A DNA stretch of 64,000 nucleotides from Mesodorylaimus sp. YZB2_4. Lineage: Eukaryota > Nematoda > Enoplea > Dorylaimida > Dorylaimidae. Below the pieces are notes generated by a model, which was not told the origin of the DNA, did not search any database, and saw only the letters and a program-made list of their open reading frames with translations. Below are positions 22,211-34,713 of the stretch, in pieces; the stretch's first letter is position 1; each line of letters begins with the position of its first letter. The stretch is taken from contig JASANH010001367.1 in NCBI GenBank assembly GCA_030248295.1, positions 558,001 through 622,000 of the forward strand. Direction: 5' to 3'. Position numbers and translations under genes: made by a program.

Positions 22211-22958
22211 TCAAGAGTTTCTCTTTGCACTGTCGACCACAGCTGCCAAGGCTTCTGCATAGGACTTGATCATCTTAGCGTAATCGATACAAGCCGCCGG
22301 ATTCTCTTCTTGCTCTAATCGTTTCGTAGCCTCTTGTAACTTGGCTATCAAAACCGCCTTCGACTCACTCAACGCGGCCACAATCGACAAGTTATCTTCG
22401 CTGCACGAGGGTGCTCGGACAGTATGAGAGATTGGCTTGATTGTGGTTCGAGTTTTGTTATCAGAATGAACGACGGACGATTGAGAGGTTGACTCGTGAC
22501 GGGTTTCTTGCTGCTTCCGCGGCGACTCGAATTCGTGCACGGACTTATCCACTTCCTCGCACGCTATGCAAAACTGACGACCTTGCTTATCTTCCATAAG
22601 AATGCTCTAGAAAAACACGGTTTGAGAGAGGAATACTGCATATGGAATCTAGGTTGGGCACCCGGACAAAGGCATGACCCTGGTCGTACTGTACCGTAGG
22701 AGCAGCACGGAAGCCTGTGTATACTCGGGCCAACACGGCTAGCAATTTCTCAAGTACCACTACAGAAAGTTCCACTGAATCCGATGTTGTGACCCTACTT
22801 ACCATGCACTCGGAACAATATGTCGCCAACATCCGATGTCCTTTCAAAAGATAGTCAGACATCAGTTTGCTGATCCTGTCTGATCGCTGGCGACGGGCCT
22901 GAATCTCGCTCAATTCGCTCTCGGACGGCGTGCTCCAAAAATCGGATTCGCTTCCCAT
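22211..22958 (-). CDS. ZNRD2: ZNRD2 / Sjogren-scleroderma autoantigen 1 (p27) homologue
   Basis: Two exons, 22958-22803 and 22606-22211, joined in phase 0, give 183 aa. The N-terminal half has the family hallmark SDYLLKGHRML followed by C-S-E-C, and the second exon supplies ILMEDKQGRQFCIAC. Together these form the four-Cys zinc-binding module of the UPF/Auto_anti-p27 family (human ZNRD2). The C-terminus is a predicted helix rich in Ala/Glu/Lys (AKLQEATKRLEQEE). The start is the ATG at 22958; an earlier in-frame extension would begin with GTG. Human ZNRD2 is cytosolic; its molecular role is poorly known. Immediately upstream of the sHSP gene in the same orientation. Confidence 0.85.
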
Positions 22959-24569
22959 TGTACAATCAACCCGCCTAAAAAACACACGGAAGTGTTTGTA
23001 CCCTTTTGCACTGATGGGCGGCAGAAATCTGGTAAAATCTTCCGGATCTGATAGGCTTCCATTACGTATAAAAGAACATTTTTAGGTGCTTACATCTACC
23101 AACCTCGAACACGTACTGTACGTGAATCGATAGTGATACAGTAATTTGAAGGGCACCAACTGGAGATCACCAGAAGCGTTGCCAGATGCAAAATTGAAAA
23201 CTCGCTGCCAGGGACCTGAAAATCCGCTATAAATCCGTTAAAAAATTCGCTAAAAGTTTGTCGCAAAACTGAGCTATTTTAGCAAATGAAACATGGAATA
23301 AAGCAGATAACGACGTATGAGAAAACGTTTACTCATGCATGCTCAGATGCTGTACCATCAACTACTGTACATATTTCAAGGATCGTTTATACCAGGCTGG
23401 AGGTCGGGGGCCAGGAAAAAGGGAAAAAAGAAAATTTCTTTTTATACCAAACAAGGGGGGAGAGAAGAAAGGGGAGCGACGGAATACCGGGGGGGGGGGG
23501 ACCGCTTTTGAGACCCACAATCGTGCCAAAGGCTGAACTGTGGTTGGGCCTACTGTAATAACGACTGAGCACTCAACTATGTATAAATTTGTTATCAAAT
23601 ACGGTCTTTTATTCAAAATCGTAGACCCATAGTCGAAATTATTGTGTTGCCTACCCCATCCCTTCAGACCTCAACGCACGGAAAAACTGTTTCAAAAGTC
23701 GCAGAAAAATGGGCGAGCTGTTTAAAAAAAACCTTCCCGCATAGGCTACTCGAACACACATTGGCATAAATCCGCTAGAATCCGCTGAAAACCCCAAAAT
23801 TAGCTGCAAATTCCGCTGAAACACTCAATCCGCTGTTTTTCCCTCTGTCGGACAAAAAATCCACCAGATCTAGCGGATTCTAGCTGCATCTGGCAATGCT
23901 GATGTGATGACCAGATCGATAATATTACTCACCCACCCACCTACGGGTCAAACCGACAGGTCGACAATTTTGCGCTGAGAGCAGACAACTTTGAAACTTG
24001 AATACCCTCGCTCAGTCGCTTATAGCAAAACAACCAAACTTTTATACCCCATGCGCAAAGGCCTTGTGCCAGCCCAGAAAGTGCGCAAGCGTGACGTGTA
24101 TTCAGTCAGTACTAAAGATAGGGACTTTTGGAAATTTTTTGCTGTCGTGATTTTCTTTTTTTTCTAGTTTACCCGATTGCAAAATTTGCCCGATCACAAG
24201 GTGAAGTCGGCAGATTAGATTTTCTGAGCGTTAGTTCTCTAAATTGCACAGTTTGTTGGATTTTCGCGCTCTTGCGTGGGCACTTCTTGGAATTTAGAAT
24301 TTTATTCGGCAGAAAGGACGGGCGTTGCGCAAGCTGATTGCAAAGCGACGAATGAACGGGAAGTTGCGAAGACGTGGAATCGTTGGCCTGTCACGTACTC
24401 GTCGTCACTATTTTTTCCTTTGGTCATCGATTTGCAGTTCGGCCGTTCGTCGGCGGTCTTCAAACCAGCAACCAACACCTCGTAACCACGGTGCGCGTTG
24501 GTCGCCGTATTTCAATGACTCTAACCGTCAATGTTACTCGCATTGGCGACCGATGAATAGCACCATTCA
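22959..24569. other. Divergent intergenic region between ZNRD2 and the corepressor gene
   Basis: This holds the promoters of two divergent genes. It includes a near-palindrome CACGTACTGTACGTG at 23110-23124, a G12 run at 23489-23500 and AT-rich segments with repeated CCGCTGAAA/TCCGCT words (about 23760-23850). No coding sequence recognised; in-frame TAG codons precede the ATG at 24570. Confidence 0.6.
23489..23500. repeat. G12 homopolymer
   Basis: Twelve G residues in a purine-rich context (AAGGGGGGAGAGAAG upstream). Confidence 0.9.
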
Positions 24570-27500
24570 ATGGAAGGTCGTTTGCACTCGTCAGCCTTCG
24601 GTTCATTTCAGCAGCAGCAACAGGGTGGAGCTCGTTCGCAGTTACCGTCTCGAGAACGTCAACCGATTGTGCAACCGTACGCCTTAATTGTTGACCAGTC
24701 GCAGCGTCATTTATTATCCGATTCAGCGTCCCTAATTTCAACCGTGTCTTCGACAAACAGTACTGCATCTGTTCCTTCCCCCACGCCCGGTGTACTAGTT
24801 CATGGTTCAGCCTTTTTGAAGCAAGAAAACCACGATTCGCCATTCGATCCACAATACGGAGGTAAGATATTGGTTATGCAATGTGGGTTTATCAACGCAT
24901 GGCTTCTTGTAGGCTTTTTATTGACTGGGGAGGTGTGCTTTTGTCGTTATGACTCGTTCCGCGGAATTAGGTTGATGACAGAGTGCCGTGTGCTGGCGCC
25001 CGATACGTGGCGCTTGTTAGAGAGAAAGGAGCGCAAGCCAACTCCTTTGTGGGCAGTTATCTTTGTCTGAAATATCGACTTGGAGTGATGCGCGCGTCAA
25101 GAGGCGTGCGTATAATTGATTTGCCTCAGTCCGCGGAACAGCTGTTTAGTTTTTATGATTGGTGCGTTTCCATAGCGCTACCTCGACTCGCATCCACTGG
25201 GCGTGTTTCATAACGATTCTTTTTGCAAGTATTGCGAGCCGGCTATGTAACAAGCGTCCTGTTTCAAAAGGGCTTCGCGTTGTGTAGCAGTTGCCTTCTC
25301 AAAAACACTGCTAGCGAATTATGAGATGATCATAAGACTTTGTTTTTGTCAATGCTAACTAGCACTTGGCACGCCTACGGTTTGGTTAGGAATGGAGAGA
25401 TGGCTCGATGATTCTTTACTTCGACTAGGATGACACGGTTTAAAAAAAACAGACTAGATGGATTCTAAATTTAATCTCACGCGTATGAACAAAATACAGG
25501 TAGATGTTTTTCGAGAAAAAACTGATCTCGATTAGGTGATCTTATCAGCACTAGAATTGATCCCCCTCCCTAACGGGTTTATCTATTACGTGCACATGCG
25601 TGTTATCTTCGTGAGCTATATGTACTGCAGTGTTCACGCGACGAAGAAGAGTCGGAAACAAGTCCAGTTTTTGCGCCAGCAGCCAGCCTATTTGCTTGGC
25701 GTAGAAAACACTTGGATTTTAACACAGGTTGTCATCCAGTTCTTTCGTCTAACGAACACTGCGAAGCATAAGACAGAGCGGAAAGAAGATCGCTAGCTTT
25801 GTGTCATAGGCGTTCAATGAATTTCACAATCCTAAGTAACGAACGAGTGCACTGTCTGACAATTGAAATATGTTTCATGCCATTCCCTTATGAGATTACG
25901 GCCAAGTAGCTCGTTTCTGCCGCTGGAGACTGTTATAGGGCACCTGATTGATAAGCTGAATTGGGTAAACTCCGCGCTGCTGATAAACTTAGAAACACAA
26001 TTTGCATTTTCCATGTCGTAGGATGAGGCATTTCTGGACAACACTACTGTACGTGTGCGTTCTATAGAGATCGCTGTTTTAGGGTCGTATTCAGTGGAAC
26101 GTTTATTGCAGCAGCAAGCGTCAAACGTGGTGGACGCGAAACCAACTATATCGCCAGCCTTGTTGAGTGCTGTGGACTTAGTCAGCTCAACTGAAGAACC
26201 TCTTCAAGCATTGCATCAGCGTCAACAGGAGCAACTAGCCGTAGCTCAGCAGCATTTGACTTTATCAGCATCTTCTCTGCTGTCGCCGGCGAGAACGGCT
26301 TTGCTTCATCAACACTCGGAGTCGCCGCTGGCCGGCTTACATAGTTCATTGCAGCCGTTACTGAACACGCCTCCTCCGCCCATTATTGCCTCCCCTCAGC
26401 TTCTTCAACATCATCGGAGGCCTACTAACGCCGAAATTGGGCCGCCTTTGCCTCAGTTAAACAGTTTGGTTAGAAATATTGATCGACGTCTTGGCGGTGT
26501 TTTAATTTCTCCTGCTGTCAATGCCGCAGAGGCGTCATCGTCTTTGCAGCAACACTTTACTGATCGCCAGCTGATTCGATTGCAAGAATCGCAGGAAGGT
26601 CAGTCGCAACAATTGAGCAGATTTGGTCCGCCTGTGGGATCTATCATTTCTCCGGCGTCATTATCAGCTAGTCCGAGTTCGTGCGGAGGATCCGAACAAC
26701 ACGGTGCCGCACTCGAGTTAGCTGCAAAAGAAGGTGCGTATATTAGCAGTGCTCATTGTTGACAAGCAGCACTGAGAGAATGAATCTGTTCCTGCAGATC
26801 CGTCGCAATATCAGATTCGTCCAGTTTCGCCATTACGTGGCCGCGGTAGGCCTACTGCAAGTAAGGTTTCACGGGCGTTTCATCGATTTTTTATGGGTAT
26901 TACAGGCCGTATTTATATTGCAGATCCAATATTGGACGGCTCGCCTCGACAGCATCCGTGTCCAGAGTGTGGAAAAGCGTTCCCAAACAATAGCGCTTTG
27001 GTTAAGCATCGGCTTATACATAGCGACGAAAGGAATTTTGTTTGTAACATTTGCCAGAAGGCGTTCAAACGGCAGGATCATTTGTAAGTAATGCTAGTGT
27101 AATTGATCTGGCGGGGATGGAGTGACTGGTGGGAGCTTTCGCACCACCTTAACCAAGGGTTGGTCAACCTAGCCTGTGGCTGAAACATCACTGTAACTGT
27201 TGATGCTGTTGGCTCAATGCTAAGGATCGATTGTCACGCCATACGGGTCTCGCCGGTAGTAGGGTTTGGGCTGTCGTGTCTAAAGAGACATTTCCTGTGC
27301 AGGAACGGGCATTTGAATGTTCACAAAACTGTGAAACCATTTCCTTGCATTTTCGCCAATTGTGATAAGTCGTACTGTGACGCTCGGTCTCTGAGGAGAC
27401 ACTTGGAACACAGTCATTCGGTGCAGAATCCCGTTGTTCATAGTTCGAAAGGTAAGACAGGGTTGATCGTTAAGTAATGGGTTTTATTTTAAATCATGTT

Positions 27501-30500
27501 TCAGGCACGGTTTATATAAAGTGTGACGATCTCGAGGCCACCGTATTGCCTAACCGAAACGTTGGTGAAGACCTCAGTCATCCCGTTTTCAATTTAGTGG
27601 AGACGAGTAGCGGGAGTACAGTGCCTGGCCAAGATTACCCTCCTGATCACGAATCGTACGGCGCTTCGACGAATAGTTCCGGCGACGAACAGGCTCAGCA
27701 TAATTTAGTCTCACCATCATTAGGATTGGTAAGTACATGCATCAGATTTTAGTCAAGTTGAAAAGTTGACTTTGGTTTTAGGAGGGTCGACGGTCTTCAA
27801 CAAAGTCCGTCGAATGTGCGCAGTGCGGAAGGAGTTTTAAGAATATGCCCGCTTTGAACGGTCATATGCGCCTTCACAGTGCTTCAGGAAGAGTGAGCGA
27901 TAATTTGCAGGCGGTTTTTAAGGGCTACACACGTTCTTGCTTTATAGGGTGAAAGCACTCCGAAATCGCTTGATGAAGTAAACTCGAAGGGGGAACATAC
28001 TGCTTTACCAGTTTTCGTGACTCCGCCCATTGGTAGTATGGCTCATTCAGGGCATTCATCGTCAGCTCCCGGCTCGACGCCGATCGCTGGATCGTCGCCG
28101 GTCGACACGATGTTGCAACAGCAGCGTCATCAGCAGGCGTTAGCCCAAGCATTGGCAGCGTCGACATCGGCGGCATCGTCTTCGTCTTATCAGCAACATA
28201 TGCAGCAGCGGGAGCAAAATATGGACTACGGCCTGCATCACGGCTATCGACCCGATCGACCAGGGCCCGGTTTATTGATGTATGCGCCGTCTCAGCCGCA
28301 GCATCCGTCCTTGCATCATCAGCAGCAACAGCACAGCGTTTACCATGTGTCAGACGCTCAAGTACAAACTGTCCACGACTATGCATCGCCGATGTCCTCT
28401 CGACCCCCGTCGCGTGGAAGTACGCACGCCATGTCCGGCTACTTGATGGATTCGAAACCAGATCACGATCCTCAACAGCATGTGCCGCAGTCGCATCGAC
28501 ATAGCCACGGCTACGCCAATATACTGTCGGTCAATACGTCAGCCTTGCAAGAATCGGCGGGTGGAAATGAAAGTATGTTGAGTGGTAGCGACGACCCGAC
28601 CATGATGTCGCCCCATTTGGGATCTTTGGCTGGTTTGGATGTGTCGGCCAGTCCGGATTTGGCGATGAAAGGACCGACTGGCGGTGGCGGAAATACTGGT
28701 GCAACCGGCATGTCTGGAAGTGGCATCGCGCCCATGCTGGCAGGACCATCAGTGGGTGATAGTCCCTACTGTAGCAACCTGCGAGCCGACGACGTGGACA
28801 GCAGTGGGCAACGGCCAGTCAGTGTCGATTTTGGTTTTCCTCCAAATTATTCTGGTAAGTGATGGCGGCTCGAAATACCTTTGACTGGGCAGGGCGGTAC
28901 ACTAATTGCTCTTAACACCGCACTGCTTTTAGGTGTCGAGATGCCATCCTCGTCCGATGCGGGACATTTGGCCATGCATCATTCAAGCCACCACCACATG
29001 CCATCGCATATGGGCCAAGGATCGGGTGCAGCCTGTCACATGGAAGGGCCTTTGGATTTAGGGCCAGAATTGTCAAAAGACGTGGACGATGAATTAATTC
29101 AGAAGGAACTTTTGTCATTCATGCGTTTTCCTGGTCCTGGTGATGTAATTTTCAATCCATTTATAAATGACGATGATGAGATGTTATTCTCGGGTCCAGC
29201 GAAATTGACGGAGAGAAAACGCCATATGACGGCTCCGAGTGCGCTGGCTTTGGGCGCTGGAGCGTACTCGTCAAGTACAGCACCTTATCCCGGGTCGTCC
29301 GCCCAAATGGATCACCATTATCAGTATGGCCAACAGCAGTCGTCGTTCAGTGGCTACGGGTCGAAACCTGGTTCAATACTCAACACTTACGAACAAGCCG
29401 ATGCGGCATCTTCGATGAATACGATGGGCGACGATGGCGGGGCGGCATCGGGTAGCCAGTATATGTCTTCGCCGAATTCTTATTCTGCTGGTGCAAGTAG
29501 TCAAATGTCGGGTGCGGCTGGACACGTCGTCAACACTGGTCATCACGCGAGTGCGCCTACTGGCGGAAATGGAAAGAAATCCAGGCCAGCATCGAGACAA
29601 CGGCGCAAGAGCCGAGGGAAACCGGACAACGTGTTCATGTTGTTGAAAAGCGTTGGATTGCGACGATCATTCAATTTGCCAGTCAGTCCGCCAAGATTTC
29701 GAAAGCACTCGGCGGCCGTAGTTGAAACGGGTAATAGAAAGTTCTCTATGGGAAGCGGGAGCGAGCATCGCGGTGGTGGAACGGCATCTGGAAAGTGCCA
29801 TCATAGAAGCGGCGGGAGTCTTCAGCAGCGTCACGGCAATCGTCCGAAACCGGCTCCCTTATTGATACCAGGAGCGACGCTGAATCGATTTCACAGTCAG
29901 CTCCGATCGCCTCGACTCTGGGTGGGAAGCGCGTTGTCAGGATGCGCGAGCTACGCCAAGTCCGGTTACAGCACGCCGACGCCATATACGCCGCCTCCCA
30001 TATTGAGCCCTGTACGACATGGATCCGGGCTGTTCTGGACAATTGCCAAAGCACTGTCAACTTTGGCGGGAGCTGGACCTAAAAGTGCGCCTATTTCGCC
30101 CAGGTTTGGTCGAGCATTCTGGCCCAAAGGTAAGTCCCTGTGTAAGATTGATTAGCTTGCTTGCAATTAGGACTTTGGTGGTTTTTATAGCGTTGCCACC
30201 AGCACCGCCTTCCACGGACTCTCAGGGAGGACAGGCAGGGGCCGTCGTCGCCAGTGGGACGGCGGGGGGCGCTGGAATAAGTGACGTCACGAGCGAAGGG
30301 TCATACTCAGGGATTGCGGCCAATAGCTCTCGGGTCGTGAGTCCGTTGGATTTGGGTCTGACGGAGGAAACGGACGAGCAGCCGCCGGCGACAGATACCA
30401 CTCCGTAAGTGATGGCGCTGGTGACCTGGTGGTACGGTCTATAGACTCTTTATTTCAGGCATATCAACGTAGGATTTCAGTACCAGGCAGAAATACCAGA

Positions 30501-31879
30501 TTTTGAACAAGGTATGAGTTTAATGTGGTTTTGGAAGTAATTGTTATTCATTTCCCATTTTCAGGGGGTCCTCCAGTGGGGTATGGCGTTGACGAGAAAG
30601 CCGATATGGTGTTCTGTCCTAAAATCTGCCAGAATCTTGAGGACAATGAAAGTAGGTTGTTTACTACTCCATTTGTAATTGATTCTGAGAATTTTTTGCT
30701 TCAGTCGATGCGTATTGCAAAGTGGCGTCGGGCATTATAATGAATGGTGGTGGAAGGAACGCGGAATATGCAATGCATTTGCTGAATGCATTGAATGGAG
30801 ATTTGGAAGTAAGTTGGAAATGTGAGTTGGATTGAAATTTGTGCATCTGATTAAGGCCCGTTTTAGCGCGCCTATTTCACTCTTTTATCGCCAGAAGCTG
30901 GCCGGAGCATATTAGCGTCAGCGTCTTCGGGTTGTTTGTCGGATTACGAGTATGTTGGTAAGTAAATGGGGCGTATAAGTCAGTGGGCACACTTGACACG
31001 CATATTCTCGCGTTTCAGATACGTGCCTTTGGTCGTGCGAAGAGATTATGAAGTTCCAAGAAGCTATCGTAAAGCACGACAAAGACTTCTTTTTGATCTC
31101 GTCTTTCGTAAGCAGTTCGAGTTGGATTCAGGGACTGAAATATGAATGCTTATTATTCTAGGTGGCTTCGAAAAACACGAAACAATGCATCGGATTCTAC
31201 TACACGTGGAAGAAGATGTGCAGTGACGAGTACAAACGATTGCGAGCGGCCAGAAGGCGTCGCATTTTACCTGCCATGGCCTTAGAGCCGAATGTTTATG
31301 ATTTGCGGAGTTTGGGTCCGATTGAGACGATTGTGCCATCAGCGGCAGTTGGATCGCCGTTCGCGAATTACGATCAGCAACGGCAACAAGAAACGTCAGA
31401 GTCGGCAGAGCTGAAGGCGTCAAATGCGGATGTTGGTCGCCGGGACGATGATTTTGGGAGTGTGGCAAGCGATTTTGTGGCGCCGTCAGAACGAAATGGC
31501 GCGTTCACCAAATCGCAATTCGAGAATGAGGTGAGGGAAATTAATAATTGAGGTGATGGGGTAAAGGGGAGAGGATGGAGTCAACATTTGTGCGTGGTCA
31601 GTTTCAGGTGGAATCGATGATTAAGACGTTCAACGAATCGCCTTATCGGGAGTCACCCGCTACTGAAACAGGGAGCACCTCGGATACAGTGTTTCCATGT
31701 CGTCTTTGTGGAAAGTAAGCTGGTTTTATTGATGTATATTGAATAAGGGCAGTGTAATCGCTGTTTTCAGGGTATTTTACAAAGTGAAGAGCCGGAATGC
31801 TCACATGAAGAGTCATAGCGTAGGTGCATCGAAGAAAGGAAGTCCCGCTCCCGCGGCGGCATCAGTTGGTCTTCACTGA
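24570..31879 (+). CDS. C2H2 zinc-finger ELM2-SANT corepressor (TRERF1/MIDEAS/ZNF541 type)
   Basis: Eighteen exons splice with closing phase to 1658 aa: 24570-24861, 26083-26733, 26798-26860, 26924-27083, 27303-27451, 27505-27728, 27782-27892, 27948-28854, 28933-30129, 30191-30404, 30459-30511, 30565-30651, 30705-30808, 30867-30957, 31019-31107, 31162-31530, 31608-31714, 31771-31879. Domains in order: Gln/Ser/Pro-rich N-terminus; an AT-hook-like RGRGRPT (exon 3); three adjacent C2H2 fingers (about 346-426, starting CPECGKAF); a fourth finger near 525 (CAQCGRSF); a long low-complexity region; YTPPPILSP about 50 residues before its 3' exon end; ELM2 (from 1323, INVGFQYQAEIPDF); SANT (about 1435-1490, WSCEEIMKF, KDFFLIS); and a last finger at 1618-1638. 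ELM2-SANT pairs recruit and activate histone deacetylases 1/2; this finger-ELM2-SANT-finger order is that of the mitotic/MiDAC-type corepressors. Nuclear. Most introns are 51-77 bp. Confidence 0.9.
24862..26082 (+). other. Long first intron of the corepressor gene
   Basis: A 1.2-kb intron, GTAAGA to TTTTAG, in a gene whose other introns are mostly 51-77 bp. First introns of this kind often hold regulatory elements. It contains one TACTGTAC octamer at 26045-26052. No coding sequence seen. Confidence 0.6.
27117..27245 (+). repeat. Dispersed repeat, copy B, inside a corepressor intron
   Basis: Occupies most of the 219-bp intron between exons 4 and 5 (27084-27302). It matches copy A at 18497-18660 in block order: GGGAGCTTTCGC + CACCACCTT, CTAGCCTGTGGCTGAAACATCAC, GGATCGATTGTCA. 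It explains why this intron is longer than its neighbours. Confidence 0.55.
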
Positions 31880-32711
31880 TAGGAAAGGGCGATATTACGG
31901 ATGTTATTCGAAGGGGGCATTACGGAGTGTTGTGGAGGTAGGATTGAAATGGGCATGCGCTCTCTGAGTGCAAACATTGTAGTTCTTGCCTTGTTTTGGG
32001 AGAATTTTTATCGGCGGTAATGCGTTAGAAGTTTTATGTTTTTTGCATGTGTGCCATTGTTTGAAGCAACGTATTAGATAGACCTAGTCCAGATTCGGAT
32101 TTCACGGTCGATATTGTGGAAGGTACAATGATTGGTCATTGTTGGAGGTGTACAGTACGAAGTATTGGGATAGGTTTATTCTTTGTTCAGTGGCGTTTTA
32201 AGAATGCACATGAAGTTGGACCTCGGTTATTCGCGTCGGGTTATTTGATGTATTTTCAGGAGACGTGTGTCGACTGTGCGCCTCTGCTTACTGTGTTGTT
32301 GCTAGAAGTGTTGATTGGTGTCATGCCCGAGCGTAGGCGATGCGTGGGTGAGGAGGAACGGGTGAGAGAGGACACTGCACAGTCGCGTATACCTTTATGA
32401 TAGTTCTAGCTCGGAACTTCCTTCACTTACTGCGTGTATCTACGCTGCTTGTAGCGTGTGTAGATAAGATGGGAATTCGGTATGGCTAGAATGTCTATTT
32501 TGGTATCCTTTTGTGGAATGAATAGGAGTGTCAATGGTGTGATTCTACGGGCCCTTGCTTCCTCTGTGGTTTGGTGAGCACAAAACGGGTCGCGCTGAGG
32601 CGTAACTACATCGGACAAAAAGGAAATTGCAGATATTTTTTCCAAAACCACCTGCCCACAGCCCGAATATCATGCCGAAAGTGCTATGAAAATGCAGCAA
32701 TATGATATGAA
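31880..32711. other. Convergent intergenic region between the corepressor and ALG5
   Basis: This should hold both 3' UTRs. The open frame at 32116-32400 has no recognisable content. GTACAGTA occurs at 32150-32157. Confidence 0.55.
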
Positions 32712-34713
32712 TCACTCAACTAGCACATCAGTTTCTATCCTCCAAATGCCAAAGAAGTACCGAAACCATATAAGGAATAAGTCCCTGGCCATTTGCAATG
32801 ATGCTTTCCACGGTGTCAATTTGGAGCCTTCCACTTCGTGCCATTGGACGGCGATTTCTCCGATCGGAATTCGTAGATGTTCGGCGAGGAATAGGAGCTC
32901 GACATCGAAGGCCCATCGTTCGATGTGCATATTGAAAAAGAGTAATCGAGCTGTTCGACGAGTGAACAGTTTGAACCCGCATTGGGTATCTTTGACCGTA
33001 CGCACGCAGAATAGCCACACGAGGAAGTGAAATCCGATCATGAGAATGGATCGAAAGAGTGAACGTTGAGCAATTGAATCGTTCTCCAAATATGCTCTCG
33101 AGCCAACCACAACTGCCGCATCGGAGAGTAAATCATTTTGATCGTTTTCTGTTTCCGATCCACTCATCGAAGTCATATTGATCATTTCGGTTTCTAATTT
33201 TTCAAAATCGGCAAAACGAGTGGCAGCATCAGCGTCAGCGAACAATAGAAATCTTCCACGAGCTACCCAAAATCCCAATCGGACTGCACCTCCTTTTCCC
33301 CGATTCTTTTTCAAGGTCAGCACTCGAACTCGGTCAGTGGTGTGTCTGCGAGAATACTGCATGGCAACTTGGCTGGTTCGATCCGTACTGCCATCGTCCA
33401 CGACTATCACCTCGTACGTGAATGCTGGTTCGCGACTGCGACGATTCTCCAGATAGTCTGAAAAAAGAGATTCCACAAAAATAATTCATTGAATTCGCAA
33501 AGAAACGATGGGCATGTACTGTAGCTTTCAATAAAATCAGCCCAGCATCGACTGACTAGGGTCAAGGCCACTGAACAGATCCGACCCGATCCAACCGACT
33601 AAAGTTGTATTGCGCCTGCTCATCTATTTCCTAGCTTTCCTAGCTGATGTGCTTTGTTTCATTGGCAAAAGGGTCATCCGCGCTCAGAAGTGGGGTGGCG
33701 AATGACATACGCTTTGGGGCTTCTGCCTGCATGCAAAAGCAGTCATTTGTTGAAAAAGCCTTTCGGGAATAAGTGAACAGGATCGTCCCTGATTTCGCCT
33801 TCCGCTGTCGCTGCTCTGATAGCGTAGAATTTTACGAATTCATAAGGAGCAACTTCACCCTTCGCTTGTGGGCGTCGCTTTGTGGGGAGGAGGGCTTTGG
33901 GAAAGGGCGGCATGTGCCAGCCCCAGCGTCCCAGATGATACTGAGCGAAAAGGGAGGGACCTTCCCGAACTGTGTTTGGTAATTCTCCACTCGTTCGGCG
34001 TCCGCCACTTGACGGTACTCGGTGAGTCTTTCAGAGCCAGGGTGTGCAAGGCCAGTTCCCACTTAGAGGAGAGGCTTACTAAACTGCCATCCTCAGCCGG
34101 AATAGAACTGCGGTCTACAAGTTAGGGACCCAAGCCTAAACCAAACTGACCCACCGCGGCTCCTATGAGGACAGAAAATGGAGAGATGTCAAACATTCAA
34201 AAATACATAGTGCGGATATTGACGGGCCCCCGCGGGGTTGAGCAGTGAATTAGCTGCCTGCACGATAATGATACTTGATTTCAAGCTAGAGAGAAATTGT
34301 GGCGGGAATTCAAAGTTCCGGTCCGGCGACCCACCCCTTCCCCCCCCCCCCACAAACCGATCTGGCCTGGATCAGCAGGCCGGTTTAGCCGGGTCGTTCA
34401 ATGCTGGAAATCATCCCGGTAATATGCGAATTCGTTCACCCGATCGGTTCAATAGCCCCAGAACCCACTCCAAGACTCACAAACGGCCAGCCTTCCGCCA
34501 ACCTCTAGGCCACACTCAATCCGAAAAGCAAAACTGCTTACCAAGGCACTCGTTCAGCATAACAGGTAGGCGGGTTTCTTCGTCCTTTGAAGGCACCACG
34601 ACGGACAAGTAAACCGATGGTTCATCGGCCAACGATGGAAAGGCCACCCGTCGATTATTCGAGTTCGGCTCCACGAAATACTTTTCTTCCTCGAACCGGA
34701 CGAACGCTGGCAT
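32712..34713 (-). CDS. ALG5: Dolichyl-phosphate beta-glucosyltransferase (ALG5)
   Basis: Two exons, 34713-34542 and 33457-32712, join in phase 1 to 305 aa. The enzyme moves glucose from UDP-glucose to dolichyl phosphate at the cytosolic face of the ER, making the donor for the last N-glycan glucoses. It is a GT2 glycosyltransferase: YLSVVVPSKDEETRLP opens the nucleotide-binding fold, EVIVVDDGSTDRT carries the first acidic pair, NRGKGGAVRLG and LFADADAATRF carry the DxD-type metal site, followed by VVGSRAYLE, TQCGFKLF and ERWAFDVELL. A hydrophobic stretch (SILMIGFHFLVWLF) is typical of the family. Human ALG5 has a membrane anchor before the MPAxxRxEEEK segment; here that segment is the first visible Met, with an in-frame stop upstream, so an anchor-coding exon may lie further up, spliced at CAG before TCATG. 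I could not find it. Confidence 0.93.
33458..34541 (-). other. 1.08-kb ALG5 intron with a C12 run
   Basis: GTAAGC to TTTCAG, long for this region. It contains a C12 run at 34340-34351 and non-coding sequence, with open frames on both strands around 33832-34062 that overlap each other and resemble nothing. Confidence 0.6.

Noticed and set aside
24128..24570. Open frames before the corepressor start
   Set aside because: They are in other frames, and in-frame TAG codons separate them from the ATG at 24570.
32116..32400. 94-codon plus-strand frame after the corepressor
   Set aside because: It lies downstream of the last exon, shows no domain and probably is 3' UTR.
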